A DNA stretch of 11,722 nt from Kiritimatiellia bacterium (GTDB lineage Bacteria > Verrucomicrobiota > Kiritimatiellia > RFP12 > DVOR01): positions 1 through 11,722 of the forward strand of contig JAGCML010000162.1 of NCBI GenBank assembly GCA_017646485.1, given 5' to 3'. A model generated the notes under the pieces. That model was not told the DNA's origin, searched no databases, and saw only the letters and a list, made by a program, of their open reading frames with translations. Position 1 is the stretch's first letter. Each line of letters opens with the position of its first letter. Below are positions 1 through 10,100 of the stretch, piece after piece. The position numbers and the translations under genes are program-made.

Positions 1-1
1 A

Positions 2-1165
2 ACCGCATTTGATGCGAATTATGCCGCTAAGGTCTCTGGTTTGAACAATGCCAATACGCTCTCTCAGAAGTTCTTCGTGAACATCCCCGCAGGCTTGGCT
101 GGTACGGCAGTTCGCCTCTGCTATGGTATTCGTCCCGACACGACCACGGCAAAGGGGCTCTACGCTTATGCTGAATACATCGTGGAAGAGACGCCGATTA
201 CGAATGTGACGAAGGGTTATGCTGTTCGCAATACCAACATGGCGACCAAGCAGATTACGCTCCCTGCTGCAGACGAATTGAAGAATGGTTACACCGCATT
301 AGCTGGCCAGACGATTACTGGCGGTGAAGTGGTTGTGAGCTCTGGCGAAAGAGCCACTTTCACCATTGCTAAGAATGGTGCAGAAGAAATGGCAGACGCA
401 GGTACGCTCTATGCGAGCATCGAACAGATCTCTGCTACGAATGCTGCAAACGCAAAGTTCGAACGTTACTACGTGCCGCTCTACACCGACCCTGCTACGG
501 GTGATTACAAGGTGGCATTGACCATCGGTGATATCGGTAATGTAGATAACTCCTCCACCTACTATCGTATTCGCGTGCCCGCATTGGAAGATGCAAATGC
601 AATCGGCACGGCTGATAAGCCCTTCTATCTCAAGGTAACGGCTACGCCTAAGCGCGAACGCATTCAGTTGATCTCCAGTGAAGTCACCACCAGCGCTGGT
701 ACTGAATACTATCAGCCGATTGACACTACCATGGGTCAGACCCCTGGCTCCTACAATGTATTGGAATACACCCTCACGGTGCCTGTTTCTGAAGAATCTC
801 GTGATTTCTTGATCTACCCGACAGACGCAACTTATCAGCATTACATTGATAAGACGGCGACCATTAAGGGTTTGACCGATGCCAATGGCAATGCCATTAA
901 TGCTCAGAAGTTAATCGCTTCCTATGCTGCGCTTCAGGCACAGGGTGGTAGCGTGTTGCCGAATGGTCAGGCAGAATTGCGCGTGACCGTTCCGGCTGGC
1001 GAAACCAGCGTCAAGTTCTATGTGGGCTGCGTGAACGACTATATCAATCAGGTCGGCACATCAAACGCTGAAGTGGTTTTGGGCTCTGGCGAAACGGTTC
1101 GTCTGGGTGGCGTAATCTTCACGGCAAAGCGTTGCAACTCGCAGAACGAAATCATCGGTATGTTG
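2..1165 (+). other. N-terminal visible region: beta-rich repeats, weakly Calx-beta-like
   Basis: This part of the giant protein is rich in Thr, Val, Ala and Tyr in alternating beta-strand patterns. A similar phrase recurs: FFVNIPAGLAGTAVRL near base 70, LEYTLTVPVSEESRDFLIYP near 760-820 and AELRVTVPAGETSVKFYVG near 970-1030. The form 'strand, V-P-A-G-E-T, strand' followed by an acidic turn resembles the middle strands of Calx-beta domains, which are calcium-binding extracellular beta-sandwiches. The resemblance is by eye and the unit boundaries are unclear. It could equally be another Ig-like fold. Confidence 0.4.
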
Positions 1166-4100
1166 GATGAATGCTCTCCGATCGTTCCGACCGTTCAGAA
1201 CCGTACGCCGATGATTCAGGCCGCTCCCAGTGAAACCAAGACCCCTGTTGGAACGCCCTTGGACTTTACCTTCTCGGTCGCAGATACGCGCACGGATTAT
1301 CTCGTGCTTGAAATGACCTATGGTGATGGCGCAAAGGATAGCGTCCTTTTGGTCGATGAAGATGCGATGATCGCCATGATGGGGAAGACCGCTTGGGATG
1401 CTAAGAAGATTGAATTGACGAATCGCTATGGGGTGGGTTCGCCGAAGGCATTGAAGATTGAGGCGCGCACGACCGATTCTCAGGCCTATACCTTCACCCA
1501 TACCTACACCTTCGGGACGGTACATTCCTGGAACCTTCTTGTAACTGACTCCTCGAACTACTCAGCCCCGCGTGAAGGCGTGGTCAACTTGGAGACCGCT
1601 CAGATCTTCCAGTTCAACACCATCTACAAGCCGACACTCCCCGCTTCGGGTTATGTGCGCTGGGATGGTAATGACTCCGGTGACAACTGGACCTTTAGCC
1701 AGACCTATACTCAGACCTCTCTTTCGAAGAATGGTGGCAATACCCTCGTCTCGGTGATCGCTAAGCCCTTCAATGCAAGCGATCCCGACGCACCGGGTGG
1801 TCGCTTTATCGGCCCTGATGCAGACTATGACTCCTTCTTCTATATGTGGTCTGCATCCAGCGACTACGAAATCCTCTTGCCCTCTGGCGCAGAAGAATCT
1901 CGTCGTTATGAAGAAATTTTGTCCTTCAACCGCGCTTATGTGAAGGAAGGTGAAGCCACCGAACCTTTGGCTTGGCAGGACATTCAGCTCTCTGCAATCT
2001 TTGTGGCAGAATATCTCCCTGGCGACTCCATCGTCGCACGTGAAAAGAGTTATAAGGAACCCTATCTCTATGAACTCGGTGACTACAACCGCGATGGCGT
2101 GCCAGATGGTTGGGTCCTGAACACCATGGGCGAAGAAGCTCGTGCAACCTTAATCGAAGGCGCTTCGATCGCAGACAAGTTCCCGGGCGAAGCAGAAAAG
2201 TTGCCCACAGCTGGTCAGTGGGGTGGCGAGTCGGCTTACAAGTTCGGCAATTCGAATGGCGTGCTCGGCTCCTGCGCTTTGGAGGGTGCTGCATTTGATT
2301 ACAAGACCCGCGTGCGTGGTTTTGATGATGCATTGAACGCAGCAGATGGTAAGGGCAACTGGCTCTCCGTGCCCGCATGGGTCGTCCTCATTCACCCTGA
2401 ACAGAAGTTGGATGATGGCTCTACCGTGGTTCGTGTGGGTACGAAGCATGTCAAGGGTAAGTTCCAGCAGGACTGGACGAAGCTCAAGCTCTTCTCTCGT
2501 ACGAAGCCGAATGACGGTGTCAAGTTGGCTTATACGGACAACAAGATTCCGTATGATGCCAATAGCATTGGGCCTCAGGTCTCAATGAATCCTCAGGATA
2601 AGGACTGGGCAATCGTCATCGACGAAGCGGGTGCTCCGATTAAGGTTGGTGACAAGTATAAGGTGACCAATGTTTGGGTGAATATTAATCGCAACTCTCC
2701 TGACTACGAAGCTTTCCGTTATACCTATGACAGTGCGCTCTGGGGCTACATGGAAAAGGATACGGTCAATGGTCGCGATGTTGAAACCAAGTTTGTGACC
2801 ATGTCGACTAAGCCCGGTGCAGTCTTCCCCTTCACCACCATTGACGCTACCGCTGCTGCAATGACTGATCCCGCAACGCGTGAGCTTTTGCCGATCGATC
2901 AGTGGGGTTATGGTGAATATGAAGAGGTGAAGTACTTCATCGATTCTCGTGCAATCGCCGGTGTGCTCATCGACGAACCCTTCCACGCTACGAAGAATGA
3001 TAAGGGTGTGATTGATCCGCGCTTGACCTCTTGGTTGGCTCGCTTCAATGGTTCTTCCGCAGATACCGATCGCGATGGCATCGTGAACAGCGCAGAATAC
3101 TTCTTCTGGTACTATGCTTCGCGTATTGCTTACGGCTCTGTCTTCACGAAGACCAATGCCGATGGCGAAATCGAACACCTCCAGTTGAACTCCGCGCTCT
3201 GGCCTGCAATTGATTTGCGTAATCGTACCGCAATCAATACCGACAGCCTTTACAAGACGGCAGAAAAGTTCACGATGGGTCGTAGCTATTGGTTGAACGA
3301 AGAAAACAAGACGGTCTATCACCCCATTCCGGTGGAAACAATCTTGGGCGTCTTCAACCCCTTGGCTCAGGCTGCTGGCAACACGGATGTGGATGACGAT
3401 GGTTTGTCCACCGCAGAAGAATTTGCTCTCGGTACCAACCCCATTGATGCCGATACGGATAACGACGGTATCCCTGACGGTTGGGAAAATCACTTCGGCC
3501 TTAATCCGTTGAATGGGGAAGATGCAAATAGCCCTCAACACGGCAACCCTGACGGTGACGAGTGCGCAGTCGTGAATGACGTGCCGCTCTATCCTGAGTA
3601 CACGCACCTCTTTGCTGTCACCTATAAGGCTGATGAAACGCACGCAAGCTATGACGATACCGACTACAAGAACAACTATGAGCCCAAGATGACGGTGAAT
3701 AATGTTCCTGTTAATTTGAAGGCTTACTATGAACCCGAAACGGGTCTCGTGCACTTCTTCGTGCCGCATGCTGATGGTCTCACGAAGGCCTATTATCGTC
3801 AGGAGGAAATTGTGTCCTCCTTTGAATTGAAGGAAGCTCGCAAGGCGGAATATCTGATTGACTGGGAATGGCCCGCTCAAAAGGCAATCTATTTGCAGCA
3901 CCAGTCTCAGACGGTGACCTTGTCTCACGAAGAAGTGTATTATGCACTCGGCTTTAGTCCCAATGCACTGAATACGCCCTTCACCTCCTTGATGGAATAT
4001 GAAGTTTCGGTGAAGGCCGCCGTAGAAAATGCCGGTGGTATGCCTTCGATGGAAGAAATCATCAAGTTCTCCATCTCTCCGACGAAGGCGGACTCGAATG

Positions 4101-7100
4101 ACGACGGCATTCCGGACGGTTGGGAACTTTATGTGGGCATGACGCCGTATCCATTGGATCGTCACCCTGATGGTGTGGGTGACCCTGATGGCGACGGCCT
4201 GACCAATGCTCAGGAATATGCGCATCGCGCACGCTCTGGCTGGACTAACAAGACGGCTCCGACTGATCCTTGGAATCCCGATACAGACTTCGATGGTCTC
4301 TGGGATGGTGACGAAGCTGATCCGCGCTTCATCTATGGTAATCCTTATATTCAGTGGGAAACCGTGTTGCCGAACCCCATCATCGCAGGTGGTGGTTGCG
4401 ACCCGAACAGTCCTGATACCGATGGCGATGGTATGTCGGATGCTTGGGAAGTTGAATACGGCGCAGCGCCTTTGGCAATGGCTGCTCCTGCAGAAGGTGC
4501 TCCTGAAGGCGAAGATGGTGCTCCTGTCGTACAAATCCCCACGGGTGAGTATGATACGGAAACGACGGATCCTGATGCTATGACCGTAACTTTGCATGGT
4601 TACACTGTGACTTACGGTTCTGCTCCTGACCCGACGCGTAACGGATCTGATGATAATAAAAAGCGCATGGCCGACTATGATTTGGATGCGGATAAGGATG
4701 GTTTGACCAACTATCAGGAATACTTGACCGCAGCCTTCCGTCATACGCGTTATGACCTCGGTCCTGATCAGGCCCGTATGTTTGCGGATAATCCTGGTGA
4801 AGTGGCTAGCGATGGTGAAGGCACTTGGGAAATCTTGCCTGATTTCTATGTGGCAACCACTGACTTGCTCAATCCTTATTCTCACGTCTCGCCAGAATTT
4901 GCAGGTGTTACGGTTAATCCGATTAGCCAGGCAATTGCAATCGCTTCCCGCCGTACAACGGGGAATGGCGCTATGGATACACGTGCGCTTGCGAAAAACA
5001 ACCAGGAAACCGCGGCCATCAGCGAGACCTTGCGTACTGCGATTGCCTCTGTCTTCAATGCCAATTGGACACGCACCATGGTCTTCCCGACGGCTCAAGA
5101 AATTGAAGATTATGGCTTAACGAATTCTGCAAAGACGACCACAACGCTTGAAGCTGTGCAGGACCGCGTTGAGAACTTGCCGAATTTGATTGATGCACTC
5201 GATGCTGCATTGCGTTGCACCCTCTCGGTGACGAATATGGGTGTGACAGATGAAACGTATGCTCGTGCACGTAATCGCGCGGTTGCTTTCAATGGTGAGT
5301 TCGGTGAAAAGAATGCGCTCCGCGTGATTGCTTTGCTTGATATTGTTGATGCTGAATTGCGCGGTCTCGCAGGTGAAAGCGACATCTCCGGTGCATTGAA
5401 GACCTTCTTGCAAGGTGAGGCTCTTACCATCTGGGCTGCTCGTAAGGACCAGATCTTGATGCTCTTGGCGAAGTCTGTCTTTGACATCACGGATAGTAAT
5501 AATGCGTATGATACCGTTGTCGAAGAGTCGAAGAATGATATGACGCCTTATACACTTCTCGAGGACTGGTCGTACAATAATACGCTTGACGCAGCTTCTG
5601 GTGCAGATGCAGATAAAACTGCTGAAGCGTACAAGGGTTATGAAGCGGCTGTTCAGGCAGCAACGAATCCTTTGATTCGCTCGCGTTATCGCACGGCAAT
5701 GCGTGGTCTTAAGGGTGGCTTGAACGCTTACGACATCATGTTGACGCCGTACAATTCTTCGCTTGATGCTTTCGCACTCTGGAATCCTACGAAGTACTAC
5801 TTCACCCCGATTGCATGGCACGGTATTGTGTTGCCTTTTGCAAAGCGTGAAGAAGGCGTTGGTGAAAATCCCCGCTCTGTCTTGGGTGTTCCTCTGGAAG
5901 CGGGAATGGCCAACTTTGGTGGTAAGTATCCTGGCTATGACTCGGATGGCAAGCCGAAGAACAGCCTGATTACCACTTCGCCTTTGGATGCGGACACCGA
6001 TATGGATGGTATGGATGACTACTTTGAAGTTTTCCATGGCCTCAACCCTGTCTTAGGTGACTATAAGAATGAAGCAAGCGGTGAAAGCATTGATGCAAAT
6101 TCCTACATTAATGTAAATCGTTTGGGTAGCGTCATCTCGGTGACCGGTTCTGCAGATTTCTTCGCTCAGATGGTCTCTCCTGAAAAGACCACCTTCAATG
6201 AGAAGGCATTGGCAATCGCTGATGCGACGGGCTTCGACTACTACACCTATCCTTGGTTGGCTGGTTTGCCTTACGCTGACCCTGACGGTGACGGCTTGCT
6301 CAATAGCGAAGAAGCAGTGAACCCTGTGAATGCTGGTCCGGCTCGTTATGGTACAGACCCGTCTCCGCTCTGGATGACTGACCCGAGCAACCCCAACTCT
6401 TTGGTCTCTCGCTTCTATCCTCGTTTGAACATGGGCTATCCGAATACAAACGTGCCGAACGCTTTGCAGGTTGCGCTTTCCTATGAAGGTGCTGCGGGCG
6501 ATGCCACACCTGCTACGAAGAGTTCGCTCTTTGCTTACGAAATCAATGAAGGTTATGATACCGATGGTGATGGTATCAGCGACTTGGTTGAATTGACTTC
6601 GAATAGCATCTACCGTGGCGATCCTCAGGTGCTTCGTACGCCTGATCGTCAGCAGGCTGCCTACTTCGGAGGCGAAGGCGCCCTCCAGACGATGGCGGAA
6701 GCTCAGTTCGGTCCTCAGGCTTTGAGCACCTTCACGCTTGAATGCTGGGTCCGCCCTGATGCTGATGCGATTGCAAATGGTGCAAAGGAAGCCATCTTGA
6801 TTGATCGTCCTTGGCGTGCAAGTGACGAAGGCAAGATGCCCGTGAGTGCCTTGCGTCACAACTTCGTCTTAGGTTTGCGTAAGGATGAAGGCGGATTCCG
6901 TCCCTTCACTTACTACACCAGCGCAGGCACAACGACGGTGGATGAAACCACTGGCGCTACGACGACTTCTGCTCCGAATGTTTCGCCAGAAGCGGTTGCT
7001 GGTCAGTTGATTAAGGCTGATGAATGGGCTCATGTGGCTGTTACGTTCGATGGCCAGAACTTGAAGATCTTCTTGAATGGTGTGGAATCTATCTCCGTGG

Positions 7101-10100
7101 TTTCGCCGTTGATTCCTGCTAATGGTGTCATCTCTATTAAGAGCACCTCTGAAGAAGTGCGTCGTTACTCTTATCGTAAGGCGCCCATCATGGTGGGTGC
7201 AACCGCCGCCAGCACTTGGTTTGCTGAATTGGATGGTAGCACGGATGATTTCTCTGACTACTTCATGAATTGCTTCAAGGGCTTTATTGATGAAGTGCGC
7301 ATTTGGAATGGTGCTCGTACTTCTGCAGAAATCGCAGATGCTTACAACCGCACCTTGACGCAGACCGAACTCTTGGCGGCTCGCCTTGCAGCCTTCACGG
7401 CTCGTCATGGCTCGACCGCAACGGGTTACTATGAAGCGAATGTGCCTTGCGAACCTTTGGCAATCTATACCTTCAATGACCTTCTTTCGGGTTCCTTAGT
7501 GCGTAATGCAGAAGGGGAACCGACTCTGGACAAGGACGGTAATCCTACTCCCGAGACAAAGCCTTGGGAAGCTTATCCTGGCGAAAAGTTGACGGGTGAC
7601 GCGACAGTTCCTGGTTCTGCAATGTATCGTCGTAAGGGCTTCCTTGCTACTGCGACGGATGACACTGCACATGCTTGGATTAAGGATTCGCTCCCTGCAG
7701 AAGAAGAACTCTTCACCTCGTACTACTCGTTGAAGGCTGCAAAGAATCTTCGCTCGACGAAGTATAAAGACAGTGATACGAACGCGGAATTTGTGCCGAT
7801 GGCTCATAACACCGTGGCGCACTTGCCTTTGGCAGATGTCCAGCGTGCAGGTGTGCATGTCTATTCGCAGGAATCCTTGGCGGAGGGTAAGCCTTCTTTG
7901 GAAATGCCTTCTGGTTCTGCAGAAAACTTGAAGGTGGCAGACTCGGTCTACTGGTCGCCTTATCGCGCTGGTGAAAAGGTCTCTCAGACGAAGATGTATA
8001 ATGTGAAGACAGAAGGTAATCCATATGCTTATATGTATCATGGCCGCATCTTCTTCGATTTGCCGAACTACATTATCGTTCCTGCATTCACGACTTCGAT
8101 CTCCTCTGATCTCTTGATCTATGGTGACGTCTTCGCTAAGTATCACAAGGAAACTTGGGATAAGTCGCCTGCTACTGACCCTGAAAGCGGTAGCCAGGAA
8201 AATCAGGAAATGATGACCGAGGATGCTAACTGGTTCCGTCATCAGGATACGCCGAATGAAGACACTGGCTCGAAGTTGAACGACAAGCAGTTCTCGCAGG
8301 GTGCATCCTTGTTGGATAAGTTTGTCGCAATGGGTCAGACCAAGGACTCCGATAGCGATCGTATGCCGAACTGGTGGGAAAACTACTATGGCCTCGATCC
8401 TGAAGATCCGATTGGCATCAATGGTCCTCACGGCGACCAGGATGGCGACTTCTTGACGAACTATGCAGAATATCTCGCAAGCGCTAACCCGCAGAAGTTC
8501 TCGACCGTCGGCAATGGCGTGCCGGACTACCAGATTCCGATTTGGTTCCGCCGTGGCGCTCCGACCTTCGGTACGCTCTATACGGACAATGACTTCATGG
8601 AAGATCATTGGGAAGCTTCCAACCGCAATGAACGTCTCACCGTCGACTTGAACGATGGTTATCGTGACGCAGATGATGACGGCTGGAGCAACTTCGCCGA
8701 AGCACGTGCAAACTTCCGCTCGGGTTATCACTCTACCAATCCGAACGCTGCTACGAGCATCTCGCAGACTGGCAAGATCAAGCTTGAAATGCCTACGCCC
8801 GCATTGCGTATGACTGTGGATTACTTCGGTGATCAGAATGTCTACACGAATGCTACGGCAAATGCAAAGATTGTGGTTCACGCCTACACGGCAAAGAACA
8901 ACAACTCTGCGCCTGATGCAACCTTCAAGCTCCCGCTCGCAACCACTGAATCTGGTGAAGAGCAGGCAACGATTGAACATGAAATTGGCGAATGGAAGCG
9001 TGGCGTGATGTCGGGTTACCTCCACATTGGTAACATCAAGCCGGGCTCCTTGTCCATCAAGTTCACGCGTATGGCCGTTGATAAGGCTGATTCGAGCACT
9101 GCGAATACCTCGAAGAACGAAAACGAATACCTCTTCTTCACCATTCATAGTGATACCAAGACTGTGGGTGATGTGGCAGAACTCTACTACAATGAGCCTG
9201 TTGCTTGGATCGATGAAGAGGGCAATACCGTTGCAAACGGAACCGATCGTCTCATCGCTGGTACGGTGAACTATCGTACGGGTGAATTCACCTTAGACTT
9301 CTCCGATGCAGAGGAATGGGCTGACAGAGGTTATCATGAAGCCGAAGACGGCAGTCTCTCCTTCTATGAACGCTCTGAATTCGTCGGTGTGGCGACCTAC
9401 AGTTATGGCGTGGTGCCTGGTAAGTCGAACACCTTCACGCTCGTGAAGCCGGATGAAGGTTACATTAAGGAAGGTTTGAACAACTTCTTCGTCTTCGCTG
9501 ACCTTGATGGCGATGGCAAGTGGGACGATAACGAACCCGCAGGTATCCCTGATCAGCACGATGTGGATGTTGGCTTTGACCAGGTGAACGATGTCTTGCA
9601 CGTGGCGATGACGCGTCAGGCTCCTCCCGGAACCGTTCGTTTGGACGTTGAATCGATTCTCGGTGTCTTGATGACCGAAAACGAAACAAACAATGAAGTG
9701 ACCGGCGACTACTCCTCGATCATGAATCCTTCCACGGGTTCGCCGTTGAATCCTTCCTTGTTCGTCAGCAGCCAGAACTACTGGATTTGCTTGCGCGTCT
9801 TCGAAAACATCGGTATGACCACAACGGCTGATAATCCGGGTAAGCTCGTGTATAGCAAGCAGTTCAATGTGAACAAGCCTTACCTCTCGGAAGACGAAAT
9901 CTTCGGTAATGCTGAAACGCGCACTGGCTTGCCGCGTTCTGATGCTGAAGGCCAGGTGGCAACCTCTTATAAGGTTTACCTCTTGCCCGAAACGAAGTTG
10001 ACCACCAGCACCGCATTCGACTGGAATCCCTACAACATTGCTGTGGTGACCAACGTCTTCGGTTCGCTCGATGCTGCCAGCACTTCGTTGGTTGCGCCTG

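Noticed and set aside
41..43. TTG at 41 as the start codon, with AAGG a few bases upstream
   Set aside because: The frame is open to base 2 and the upstream codons read as the same kind of protein. No signal peptide follows the TTG. The gene simply enters from outside the window.
4206..4583. Short plus-strand frame of 125 codons in another phase
   Set aside because: It lies inside the calcium-motif region of the main gene. Its translation is a frame-shifted reading of the D-G-D-G codons with no features of its own.
3062..4723. Recurrent GATGGYGAYGG strings as DNA repeats or a CRISPR array
   Set aside because: The similarity comes from Asp-Gly codons of the calcium motifs. Copies differ in codons, spacing is irregular at the DNA level, and there is no repeat-spacer structure.
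2582..5098. Minus-strand open frame of 838 codons as a real antisense gene
   Set aside because: It is codon-aligned with the sense gene and ends at a sense TCA codon. Its composition is rich in Arg, Ile and His with no domain. It lies wholly opposite a clear TSP3-repeat coding region. It is a shadow frame.
7496..9148. Minus-strand open frame of 550 codons
   Set aside because: Same phase relation, bounded by a sense TTA codon. It lies opposite part of the TSP3-containing region and has no recognisable protein features.
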